A stretch of DNA of 64,000 bases from Pseudomonas nitroreducens (GTDB lineage: Bacteria > Pseudomonadota > Gammaproteobacteria > Pseudomonadales > Pseudomonadaceae), in assembly GCF_024170165.1 (NCBI RefSeq), contig NZ_JALJXP010000014.1, forward strand, positions 118,984-182,983, read 5' to 3'. Positions 57,785 to 64,000 of this stretch are shown here, in pieces; positions within the stretch are counted from its first letter, which is position 1; each line of letters opens with the position of its first letter. Both the position numbers and the translations under genes were made by a program. The notes under the pieces were generated by a model. That model worked only from the letters and a program-made list of their open reading frames with translations, had not been told where the DNA came from and did not search any database.

Positions 57785-58129
57785 TCAGTTGATCAGTTGG
57801 TCGATCAGCACGGCGTTGGTGTAGATCAGGCTGCCATCACTGGCGCGGTGGCCGACCAGGTGGAACTGGCCGCGCTGCTCGGCGCCGCCCAGGTACACGC
57901 GGAACATGCAGTCGGCCAGCGGCCCGTAGCCTTCGGGCATATGCAGGTCGAGGGTATCGAGGTCGGCATCGACCATCATTTCCCGCTGGCCGTTTTCCTG
58001 CAGGTAGACCTCGGCCTGTTCCAGGTGCAGGCGGTCGTCGGCGGTCAGGTAGAAGCGGATGTCTTCCAGCGGCGTGGGCTTCTGCTCGGCGGTGGTCTTG
58101 CACCAGCCTTCGAGGGTCATTGCGCTCAT
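57785..58129 (-). CDS. hypothetical protein, 114 residues
   Basis: I do not recognise this family. It is a small soluble, acidic, mostly beta-strand protein without signal peptide or membrane segment (MSAMTLEGWCKTT; LTADDRLHLEQAEVYLQENG; CMFRVYLGGAEQRGQFHLVG). A GGAGG site lies 9 bp before the ATG and a strong hairpin follows the stop, so it is a well-formed single gene. Confidence 0.7.
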   Translation of the reverse strand: MSAMTLEGWCKTTAEQKPTPLEDIRFYLTADDRLHLEQAEVYLQENGQREMMVDADLDTLDLHMPEGYGPLADCMFRVYLGGAEQRGQFHLVGHRASDGSLIYTNAVLIDQLIN

Positions 58130-58250
58130 GGTGAGGTGCCTCCAGGGTTCGCGGGTGGGATTACCGCGGCGTCGGAGAGTTGGACCGCTGCGCGCGGCGG
58201 TTCGCTCAATTTTTGTTCAGGTCAATCGTTGAGCGATCACTGCCGGGCAT

Positions 58251-58277
58251 AAAAAAAGCCGCTCCAGAGGAGCGGCT
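58251..58277 (-). terminator. Rho-independent terminator (minus strand)
   Basis: AGCCGCTCC/GGAGCGGCT, a 9-bp stem with a 3-base loop, followed on the minus strand by seven T residues. Confidence 0.93.
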
Positions 58278-58356
58278 CGAAGGACGTCGAAGGAGCAATC
58301 ACAATATCAACGTCAGGAGTTGTCTTCCGCAGGGAAAGTGCGGAAGCGGGAAGATG
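58251..58356 (-). ncRNA. candidate small RNA (about 105 nt)
   Basis: Minus strand. TAGAAT (58367-58362) forms a plausible -10 box. It is followed after the predicted start (about 58355) by a 7-bp stem-loop CTTCCGC/GCGGAAG (58346-58324), an unpaired linker, and a classic terminator with a T7 tail at 58251. The -35 region (TTTATT) is weak. A trimmed oprD 3'-UTR fragment is the main alternative. Confidence 0.4.
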
Positions 58357-58448
58357 GGATAATTCTAGAAAGTTGCAGCGATGGAATAAACCGTCATTCC
58401 GGGAAGAGACTTTCTGCATGGGCGTAATAATCTCGCCCGGAGTCAGGA

Positions 58449-58476
58449 GAAACTTTCAGATGAATCAGAAAGTTTC
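58449..58476 (-). other. hairpin after the oprD stop codon
   Basis: GAAACTTTC/GAAAGTTTC, a perfect 9-bp stem with a 10-base loop, 36 bp past the porin stop. No T-run follows, so it may protect the mRNA 3' end rather than terminate. Confidence 0.55.
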
Positions 58477-58511
58477 CCCTGAGAGTAAATCAGCCGGACA
58501 GTCGTGCTGAA

Positions 58512-59840
58512 TTACAGGATCGACAGCGGGTATTCGACGATCAGGCGCAGCTCGTTGTTGTCGGCTTCACCCTGGTCGGCATTGGCGCGGTGGAAGGCCT
58601 GACGGACGCGGAAGGAAAGGTCCTTCGCCGCACCTTCCTGGATCACGTACTTGGCTTCCAGGTCGGTCTCGTGGTGGCTGCCGTCTTCGCCGTACATGCC
58701 GGCGTAGCTGCCGTCGGCGTCGGCGTGGCTGCCGTCGATGCCGGTACCGTTGATGTAACGGGCCATGAAGCTCAGGCCCGGCACGCCGTAGGTGTCCATC
58801 GCCAGGTCGTAGCGGGCCTGCCAGGAGCGCTCGCCCGGACCGTTGAAGTCGGAGTACTGCACGGAGTTGGCGAGGAATACCGAGTCACCGGTGGCGCCAT
58901 CGCCGTCGTCGCCGAAGCCGACGTAGTCGAACGGGGTGTCGCCGTGGACCTTCTGGTAGGCCAGGGTGACGGTGTGCGCCTGCAGGAAGGAGTAGGCGGC
59001 TGCCAGCGACCAGGTGGTGTTGCTGATCTCGCCGGCCTTGGCCTGGCCTTCGTCGTTGGTGCGGTAGATGTTGAAGTCGAACGCCAGCGACTGCTCGTCG
59101 GCGACCGGCAGCACCCAGTTCACGTTGCCGTAGTACTGGCGCCAGATGTCCTTGAACTCGGAGCCGTACAGCGAAACGCTCAGGTTGTCGTTGATCGCGT
59201 ACTTGCCGCCGAGGAAGTCGACGTCGCTGGTCTCCACGCCGGCATAGGCCGCCCACAGGCCGCCGTCGCGGGCGGTGGTGACCGGGCTGGTGCCGGAGGT
59301 GAAGTGACCGGCTTCCAGGTCCAGGCCTTCGATTTCGCTGCTGAACAGGTTGAAGCCCGAAGCGGTCTGCGGGATCAGGCGGGTGCCGCCGGCAGCGAAC
59401 ACCGGAGCGGTCGGTTGCATGTCGCCGAATTTCAGCTCGGTCTTGGAGATGCGCACTTTCAGCGCGCCACCGGCCTTGCCGTAGTCGTCGTCCGGCTTGC
59501 CGTCGTTGCCGACCGGCAGGTTGCCGGTGCCCGCACGGCCACGGCCGGCGTCGAGCTTGATGCCCAGGTAGCCGAAGGCGTCCACGCCGAAACCGACGGT
59601 GCCCTGGGTGTAGCCCGAGGAGAAGTTCGCCAGGAAGCCCTGGGTCCAGTCGCGGTTATCGGCGCGGCCGTTCTTGCCGTCGTGGTCGTAGTAGTAGTTG
59701 CGCAGCAGGACGTCGAACTTGGCGTCCTCGACGAAACCCTTGGCATCGGCCTGATCGGTGACGAAGGGTTCGGCGCTGGCGAACTGGCTGGCGGCGGCGG
59801 AAACAGCGAGCACGATGGCGCTGCGTTTGAGGTGCTTCAT
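58512..59840 (-). CDS. OprD-family outer-membrane porin
   Basis: A 442-residue beta-barrel porin. It has a signal peptide (residues 1-23, ending FASA), then the OprD-family N-terminus (GFVEDAKFDVLLRNYYY; RDWTQGFLANFSSGYTQGTV; GYLGIKLDAGRGRAGTGN) and a C-terminal strand ending in a hydrophobic residue (LRLIVEYPLSIL). Family members take up amino acids or aromatic acids; I cannot assign the substrate or subgroup. The start at 59840 has AGGGGCA upstream; the longer frame lacks family sequence. The 450 bp upstream are shared with ridA. Confidence 0.9.
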   Translation of the reverse strand: MKHLKRSAIVLAVSAAASQFASAEPFVTDQADAKGFVEDAKFDVLLRNYYYDHDGKNGRADNRDWTQGFLANFSSGYTQGTVGFGVDAFGYLGIKLDAGRGRAGTGNLPVGNDGKPDDDYGKAGGALKVRISKTELKFGDMQPTAPVFAAGGTRLIPQTASGFNLFSSEIEGLDLEAGHFTSGTSPVTTARDGGLWAAYAGVETSDVDFLGGKYAINDNLSVSLYGSEFKDIWRQYYGNVNWVLPVADEQSLAFDFNIYRTNDEGQAKAGEISNTTWSLAAAYSFLQAHTVTLAYQKVHGDTPFDYVGFGDDGDGATGDSVFLANSVQYSDFNGPGERSWQARYDLAMDTYGVPGLSFMARYINGTGIDGSHADADGSYAGMYGEDGSHHETDLEAKYVIQEGAAKDLSFRVRQAFHRANADQGEADNNELRLIVEYPLSIL

Positions 59841-60290
59841 GGATATTGCCCCTAGAGTCTTGGAGGACCGGCTCAGTGAAGTGCGTGAGAACCGGACGTT
59901 TTTATAGGCAGGCACAATGAATCCGAACGTGGCTTGACCACGGCGGAAAATCGCAGGAAGTTGCGTTGGCATTGTTGCAGTTAACTGGCTTTGCTTTCTT
60001 CCGCGAATTGCTCCAGACGCGGAAGAGCCGACGTCATAATGCCGAAAGAGTTCGCCGTTTAAATCACGGATTATGAAAAGGTCTATGTCTCAAACTGTAA
60101 TAATCCTGACATTGGTCCAATTGACATAACCTGTTCGGAAGTTCCGCGTATATAAGCAATGTCACTGTTTCCGGGGGCTGCGGGCACGGTGACATGGCGC
60201 GCGACGGGGCGATGCGGCTAAGCTGCGCGACCCGGCCGCCGCACCCGGTGCGGCGACGTGCCCCATTCACCGACAGCAGAGATTTGTCCC
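59841..60290. promoter_or_regulatory. 450-bp divergent region between oprD and ridA
   Basis: AT-richer than the flanks. It holds the palindrome ATTGG-T-CCAAT (60111-60121), a TTGACA (60121-60126) overlapping its right end, and TATATA at 60149-60154, too far for a standard -10. No ORF is supported. Confidence 0.45.
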
Positions 60291-60668
60291 ATGACGCCTA
60301 CCTTCATCCCCGACGCGGACCCCGAATCCATCTCCTCCGACGTCGCCGGTTTCGGCGGCCTGCTGGTTTCCACGCAGATCCCCACCCTCGAGGACGGCAG
60401 CCTGGAACTGGGCGACATCAAGGCCCAGAGCATCGCGACCCTGCGCAGCCTGCAGCTGGCCCTGGAAAAGGCCGGCAGCGGCCTGGACCACGTCCTGCAC
60501 CTGACCATCTACCTCACCAGCATGGCCGACCGCGCCGCGTTCAATGAGGTGTACTGCAGCTTCTTCGCCAAGCCCTACCCGGTGCGCGCCGCCGTCGGTA
60601 TCTCCGAGCTGGCGGTGGAAGGCATGAAGGTGGAAGTCACCGCCATCGCAGCCAAGCGATCGAGCTGA
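60291..60668 (+). CDS. RidA/YjgF/YER057c-family protein
   Basis: A 125-residue protein of the Rid superfamily. RidA members hydrolyse reactive enamine/imine intermediates and the key carboxylate-binding arginine is present (Arg99 in PYPVRAAVGISEL), with Glu115 in VEVTAIA. It lacks a signal peptide. I used the ATG at 60291; an in-frame ATG eleven codons upstream is not family-like. It is a single gene ended by a strong terminator. Confidence 0.86.
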   Translation: MTPTFIPDADPESISSDVAGFGGLLVSTQIPTLEDGSLELGDIKAQSIATLRSLQLALEKAGSGLDHVLHLTIYLTSMADRAAFNEVYCSFFAKPYPVRAAVGISELAVEGMKVEVTAIAAKRSS

Positions 60669-60688
60669 TCTCCCCGTTCTGCAGGATC

Positions 60689-60712
60689 GGGCCGCTTTGC
60701 GGCCCTTTCTTT
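60689..60712 (+). terminator. Rho-independent terminator of ridA
   Basis: A 7-bp stem GGGCCGC/GCGGCCC with a TTT loop, followed by TTTCTTT, 20 bp after the stop. Confidence 0.92.
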
Positions 60713-60802
60713 ATGTGTTCCGCTTCTTCGACCTGAGCGCGCCTCTGGTTCGCGAGCAAGCGCCAGGCGTCCCCCTCGCTCCTGCAGGCCCGCGCCATGT
60801 TG

Positions 60803-60834
60803 CTGTTCGTAGGAGCGAGCTTGCTCGCGAACAG
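60803..60834. repeat. REP element
   Basis: CTGTTCG-TAGGAGCGAGCTTGCTCG-CGAACAG: 7-bp outer arms and an inner GAGCGAGCTTGCTC stem, the GTAGGAGCGAGC class of Pseudomonas REP. A degenerate relative (GGTTCGCGAGCAAGCGCCAGG) lies at 60748-60768. Confidence 0.85.
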
Positions 60835-60865
60835 TCCCCGCTCCAAACCCGCCCGAATGTATTCC

Positions 60866-60905
60866 TTTGTATCCACCGCTCCCTGAGCGGACACACGCAT
60901 ACAAA
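60866..60905. promoter_or_regulatory. nested inverted repeat upstream of the hvfA-like gene
   Basis: Outer arms TTTGTAT (60866-60872) and ATACAAA (60899-60905) enclose a perfect CCGCTC-CCT-GAGCGG hairpin (60876-60890). GATAC recurs at 60919 and 60930. It lies about 165 bp before the precursor gene and is the best candidate operator/promoter for the RiPP operon. No promoter hexamers are certain. Confidence 0.45.
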
Positions 60906-61067
60906 AGCCTCCAGACGCCGATACGTCCGCGATACATCACTGCGGCGAAATAGCCCTACCCGAACGACAGGGCGCAACGGCTGGGAAACCTCCAGTGCCT
61001 CGTTCCAGGGATTCGCCCTTGCGGCATGACTCGGCGCAGCAAGCGCCACAGCATCTGGAGAAGTACC

Positions 61068-61589
61068 ATGACTCGTACCTCGAAGACTCAACTGGGCCTG
61101 ATCGCTATCGCGCTGGCCGGCGGCCTGAACATGGCGTCCTCCGCTTTCGCCGTCGAAGCCCTGCCGCAGGGCTACCAGCTGGCATCCGCCGCCAAGGCCG
61201 GGGAGGGCAAGTGTGGCGAGGGCAAGTGCGGCGCCGCCAAGGAAGCCAAAGCCAAGGCGACCCAGGGCGAAGGCAAGTGCGGCGAAGGCAAATGCGGTGC
61301 CGATGGCGCCCAGGCCAAGGCTACCGGCGCCGAGGGCAAGTGCGGTGAAGGCAAGTGCGGCGATGCCTCCTTCGCCCGCACCGATGCCGACCACGACGGG
61401 CGCGTCTCCCGCGCCGAGCTGCTGGCCGTGGCGCCCAAGGCTGGCGCGGAGTTCGACGCCATCGACGGCAACCACGACGGCTACCTCTCCGAGGCCGAGG
61501 TCTACCAGTTCCGCAAGAACCAGTTCGACAGCAACGGCAAGCCGTTCCCGTCCGACCTCTACAGCAAGCTGAGCCAGGCGAAGAACTGA
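61068..61589 (+). CDS. hvfA: HvfA-type RiPP metallophore precursor fused to a two-EF-hand domain
   Basis: A 173-residue secreted precursor. The signal peptide spans residues 1-28 (SSAFA). A spacer is followed by six EGKCG motifs (46-55, 68-77, 89-98) in three tandem pairs separated by Ala/Lys-rich linkers. They contain all six cysteines of the protein. EGKCG cysteines are the sites that MNIO enzymes convert to oxazolone/thioamide or related copper-binding groups in the Haemophilus HvfA family. The C-terminus (about 104-170) holds two canonical EF-hand loops: Asp106/108/110-Glu117 and Asp133/Asn135/Asp137-Glu144. The ATG at 61068 has GGAG 9 bp upstream. The fusion of EF-hands to the core is unusual. 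Confidence 0.88.
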   Translation: MTRTSKTQLGLIAIALAGGLNMASSAFAVEALPQGYQLASAAKAGEGKCGEGKCGAAKEAKAKATQGEGKCGEGKCGADGAQAKATGAEGKCGEGKCGDASFARTDADHDGRVSRAELLAVAPKAGAEFDAIDGNHDGYLSEAEVYQFRKNQFDSNGKPFPSDLYSKLSQAKN

Positions 61590-61650
61590 GCGCCGCCGAC
61601 CACCTCCCCGCGCCGTTGGCCGGGGAGGGCACTTCGCCAAGGAGACCGTC

Positions 61651-62496
61651 ATGACCACCACCGCACCCCTGCAGGGAGCCGGCCTCGGCTTGCGCCGCGC
61701 CATGCTGCCCGACCTGCTGACCCTGGAAGACCGCGCCGTGGACTTCCTCGAAGTCGCACCGGACAACTGGATCGGCGTCGGCGGCACCTACGGCGAAGGG
61801 CTGGCCCGCCTGGCCGAGCGCTTCCCGCTGTCCTGCCATGGCCTGTCGTTGTCCCTGGGCGGACCGGAGCCGCTGGACCAGGTGTTCCTCGGTCGCGTCC
61901 GCGAGTTCCTCGATCAGCACAACGTCCCGTTGTTCAGCGAACACCTGAGCTACTGCTCCGACGAGGGCCATCTCTACGACCTGATTCCCATGCCCTTCAC
62001 CGACGAAGCCGTGCGTCATATCGCCAGTCGCATCCGTGAAGTGCAGGACATCCTCGGCCGCCGTATCGCCGTGGAAAACATCTCCTACTACGCCGCGCCC
62101 TACCAGGCGCTGAGCGAGATCGATTTCCTTCGCGCCGTGCTCGCCGAGGCCGACTGCGACCTGCTGCTGGACGTCAACAACCTCTACGTCAACGCCCACA
62201 ACCATGGCTATGACGCCGCCGGCTTCCTCGCCCGCGTGCCGGCCGAGCGTGTGGTCTGCCTGCATGTCGCCGGCCACTACGACGAAGCGCCGGACCTGAA
62301 GATCGACACCCATGGCGCTGCGGTGAAGGACGATGTCTGGGGCCTGCTGGCCAGCGCCTACCAGCACCTGGGCAGCGTGCCGACCCTGTTGGAGCGCGAC
62401 TTCAACCTGCCGCCGCTGGCCGAGTTGCTCGGCGAGGTGGCCACCATCCGCAACCTGCAAGCGGCCGTGCGCCAGGCGGAGGTGCGTCATGGCTGA
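61651..62496 (+). CDS. hvfB: MNIO-type RiPP maturase (DUF692, HvfB/BufB-like)
   Basis: A 281-residue TIM-barrel multinuclear non-heme iron oxidase. It should modify the EGKCG cysteines of the precursor encoded 61 bp upstream. Family metal-binding motifs are all recognisable: [10 protein letters not shown] (His63), FSEHLSY (His98), VENISYY (Glu142), [15 protein letters not shown] (Asp174, His183, His185), LHVAGH (His205, His209), IDTHGA (Asp219, His221) and LERDFNLP (Glu248). The precise ligand assignment is inferred from alignment by eye. GGAG precedes the start. The 3' end overlaps the partner gene by 8 bp. Confidence 0.93.
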   Translation: MTTTAPLQGAGLGLRRAMLPDLLTLEDRAVDFLEVAPDNWIGVGGTYGEGLARLAERFPLSCHGLSLSLGGPEPLDQVFLGRVREFLDQHNVPLFSEHLSYCSDEGHLYDLIPMPFTDEAVRHIASRIREVQDILGRRIAVENISYYAAPYQALSEIDFLRAVLAEADCDLLLDVNNLYVNAHNHGYDAAGFLARVPAERVVCLHVAGHYDEAPDLKIDTHGAAVKDDVWGLLASAYQHLGSVPTLLERDFNLPPLAELLGEVATIRNLQAAVRQAEVRHG

Positions 62497-63262
62497 GTCC
62501 CTGCGCGAGCAGCAGTTGCGCATGACCCGTTACATCCGTGACCCGCAGGCCAACGAGCCGCCGCCCGGCATCGAGGCCCGGCGCCTGGCGGTATACCGGC
62601 AACTGTTCTTCGGCAACCTGCAAGCGCTGCTCGCCGGCAACTTCCCGGTGCTGCACGCCAGCCTGCCAAGCGAACAGTGGCAGGCGCTGACGGAGGACTT
62701 CTACGCCGGCTTCCACTGCCAGACACCCTTGTTCACCGAGGTGGCTGGCGAGTTCGTCGACTACCTGGACGGCCGCACCGAGCAGCCCGGCTGGGTCGCC
62801 GAACTGGCGCACTACGAATTCATCGAAACCACACTGCTGCTCAGTGACAACAGCGAGCCGGCCCACGACCCGGACGGTGACCTGCTCGATGGCGTGCCGC
62901 TGCTGTCCGCGCTCGCCGCACCGCTGGCCTATGCCTGGCCGGTCAGCCACATCGGCCCCGGATACCTGCCGCAACAGGCGCCGGCTGAACCGACGCTGCT
63001 GCTGGCGCGCCGGGATACCGACCTGAAGGTGTACTTCTCGCGCCTGGCCCCGTTGGCCCATGCTCTGCTGGTGTCGCTGCAACAGTGGCAGCTCAGCGGG
63101 CGCCAGCATCTCAAGGCGCTGGCGGAAATCGCTGGCGTCGAACCGGCCGCCATCGAAGGGCAGGGCATTGCCCTGCTGCGCAGCCTTAAAGAACAAGGCG
63201 TGGTGCTCGGCACCCGCCCGAACTGCACCACCCCACGTCGTCCCCCATTGGCTCGCCCCTGA
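62489..63262 (+). CDS. hvfC: DUF2063 partner protein of the MNIO enzyme (HvfC/BufC-like)
   Basis: A 257-residue soluble protein. The N-terminal DUF2063 domain ([40 protein letters not shown]) and a helical/winged C-terminal half match the proteins always found with DUF692 enzymes. The partner binds the precursor leader and presents it to the oxidase. The older label 'putative DNA-binding' for this domain is probably misleading here. The ATG at 62489 overlaps the 3' end of the MNIO gene (ATGGCTGA). Confidence 0.9.
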   Translation: MAESLREQQLRMTRYIRDPQANEPPPGIEARRLAVYRQLFFGNLQALLAGNFPVLHASLPSEQWQALTEDFYAGFHCQTPLFTEVAGEFVDYLDGRTEQPGWVAELAHYEFIETTLLLSDNSEPAHDPDGDLLDGVPLLSALAAPLAYAWPVSHIGPGYLPQQAPAEPTLLLARRDTDLKVYFSRLAPLAHALLVSLQQWQLSGRQHLKALAEIAGVEPAAIEGQGIALLRSLKEQGVVLGTRPNCTTPRRPPLARP

Positions 63263-63274
63263 AGGAGAAACGTC

Positions 63275-63697
63275 ATGACCGACACCCTGGCAACCGTGAT
63301 CTACACCGCCCACACCCACACCACCGGCGGCCGTGATGGCCGTGGCCGGTCCACCGATGGTGAGCTGGACCTGCCCCTGAGCCCACCCGGTTCCGGCCGT
63401 CCCGGCAGCAACCCCGAACAGCTGTTCGCCATCGGCTGGTCCGCCTGCTTCATCGGCGCTCTGCGTCGCGCCGGACAGAAGCTGAACGTGCGCCTGCCAG
63501 CCGATGTGGCGGTGGATGCCGAAGTCTCCCTGGGCAACACCGCCGACGGCGGCTTCGCCCTGGCCGCCCTGCTCACCGTGCACCTGCCAGGCCTGGACGC
63601 GGACGACAAGGCGAAGCTGGTCGACGAGGCTCACCAGATCTGCCCGTATTCCAAGGCTACTCGCGGCAATATCGAGGTGGGGTTCGTGATTCCCTGA
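63275..63697 (+). CDS. ohr: Ohr-type organic hydroperoxide reductase
   Basis: A 140-residue OsmC/Ohr-family peroxidase. The active-site cysteines are Cys58 (GWSACFIGAL) and Cys123 (QICPYSKATRGNI), with the Ohr-specific Arg20 (TGGRDGRG) and Glu48 (NPEQLF). It reduces lipid and organic hydroperoxides using lipoyl proteins. It lies 12 bp after the DUF2063 gene with GGAG before its ATG and is likely co-transcribed with the RiPP genes. No ohrR regulator is adjacent. A terminator follows. Confidence 0.9.
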   Translation: MTDTLATVIYTAHTHTTGGRDGRGRSTDGELDLPLSPPGSGRPGSNPEQLFAIGWSACFIGALRRAGQKLNVRLPADVAVDAEVSLGNTADGGFALAALLTVHLPGLDADDKAKLVDEAHQICPYSKATRGNIEVGFVIP

Positions 63698-63719
63698 TCG
63701 CTCTCTTCCTCCACAGCGC

Positions 63720-63756
63720 AGCCCTCGCACCTTCCATGGTGCGCGGGCTTTTTTTG
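63720..63756 (+). terminator. Rho-independent terminator of the hvfABC-ohr operon
   Basis: AGCCC-t-CGCACC / GGTGCG-c-GGGCT, 11 paired bases with one internal mismatch, TTCCAT loop, followed by TTTTTTTGT. Confidence 0.93.
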
Positions 63757-63782
63757 TCTCATCGGTGCGCTCGGTGCTTTCC

Positions 63783-63831
63783 TGTAGGAGCGGGCTATGC
63801 CCGCGATCGCGCCCAAGGGGCGCTCCTGCAG
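63783..63831. repeat. REP element
   Basis: TGTAGGAGCGGGCTATGCCCGCGATCGCGCCC...GGGGCGCTCCTGCAG: a Pseudomonas REP with a GCGGGC/GCCCGC core and an inverted outer copy. Confidence 0.85.
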
Positions 63832-64000
63832 GTCAGCTCCGTCGCTTCGGCTCTTGTGGGCTTTCCATTCAGGTGTTCTGCGCCGCTTCGGCGTGCGCGC
63901 AAACCTCGTGTTTCGCCCCCTCGGGCGAGTTACTTTTCCAAACGACGGAAGGCCGCCCCCCAAAAAGTAACCAAAAGGCTTGCCCCGGACATCCGGTTTT
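63832..64000. repeat. dispersed Pseudomonas intergenic repeat (part)
   Basis: GC-rich non-coding sequence ending in CGAGTTACTTTTCCAAACG ... AAAAAGTAACCAAAAGG. The GTTACTTTT/AAAAGTAAC arms and the CCGGACATCCGG end resemble a repeat common between genes of pseudomonads; it continues past the window edge. Open frames across it look spurious. Confidence 0.5.

Larger units (their letters stand above)
58130..58511. other. 382-bp gap with structured RNA signals downstream of oprD
   Basis: It contains a minus-strand terminator (58251-58277), a candidate sRNA (58251-58356), a hairpin just past the oprD stop (58449-58476) and the promoter of the 114-residue gene. No ORF is evident. Confidence 0.6.

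Noticed and set aside
60121..60154. TTGACA ... TATATA before ridA as a sigma-70 promoter
   Set aside because: The spacer is 22 bp, too long for a standard promoter.
60637..60940. Minus-strand frames between ridA and the hvfA-like gene
   Set aside because: They run through REP sequence and the ridA terminator and have no ribosome site.
61200..61380. The EGKCG region considered as a CRISPR-like or plain DNA tandem repeat
   Set aside because: The repeats are in frame, code for conserved motif residues and lie next to the maturation enzymes, so they are protein-level repeats.
63631..63963. A 110-residue minus-strand frame at the right edge
   Set aside because: It spans the ohr terminator, a REP and a dispersed intergenic repeat; such frames are often misannotated in pseudomonads.

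Overview
The window is high-GC gammaproteobacterial DNA and reads as a Pseudomonas chromosome. The Flp/Tad locus has the gene order known from P. aeruginosa (rcpC-rcpA-tadZABCD-DUF3613-tadG, pprB, fppA, tadF, pprA, then the Pit phosphate transporter). Pseudomonas-type REP elements are scattered between genes, and OprD, PprA/PprB, PvrR/RcsB and PPK2 proteins are all present. Several neighbourhoods differ from P. aeruginosa PAO1, so a relative in the aeruginosa/nitroreducens/citronellolis branch is my best inference. I saw no tRNA, rRNA, CRISPR array, prophage or intact insertion sequence.

Layout. 1-14.4 kb: Tad (Flp pilus) secretion machine with its prepilin peptidase FppA and the PprA/PprB two-component pair; rcpC is cut by the window edge. 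14.4-25.2 kb: housekeeping and accessory genes. These are PitA, a SfnR-like sigma-54 activator, a duplicated PsiF protein, two overlapping micro-ORFs, an RluA-type pseudouridine synthase, a divergent CDF exporter/RcnR-type repressor pair with its operator, a YhhS-like MFS transporter, GST, LysR and PPK2. 25.5-34.6 kb: recC-recB-recD operon. 34.7-48.3 kb: a four-gene signalling block (pvrS-pvrR-rcsC-rcsB) followed by a chaperone-usher fimbrial operon. This is the arrangement known for cupD of P. aeruginosa PA14, but without a fifth (second chaperone) gene. 48.4-52.5 kb: an ECF42-type sigma factor cluster (YciI/DGPF protein, SRPBCC protein, a 50-residue CxxC protein, DUF899, SnoaL-like, sigma factor). 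52.6-60.7 kb: ChrA, an SDR, a C26 amidotransferase, a PAS-GGDEF diguanylate cyclase, a small unknown, an OprD porin with a candidate sRNA behind it, and RidA. 61-63.7 kb: a RiPP-type metallophore operon, hvfA-like precursor, MNIO enzyme (DUF692), DUF2063 partner, then an Ohr peroxidase.

Two systems stand out. The first is the 61-63.7 kb operon. Its secreted precursor carries six EGKCG motifs in three tandem pairs, and these hold all of its cysteines; unusually, two canonical EF-hand loops are fused behind them. The second is the pvrSR-rcsCB-fimbria locus. A near-identical 18-bp element (TNAGA-N4-TCTGA core, with the half-site geometry of an RcsB box) lies in front of both the first signalling gene and the fimbrial operon, which suggests that RcsB ties the two transcription units together. 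A third smaller case is the ECF42 cluster, where a TGTCGA-N17-CGAC promoter fits the known recognition pattern of that sigma family.
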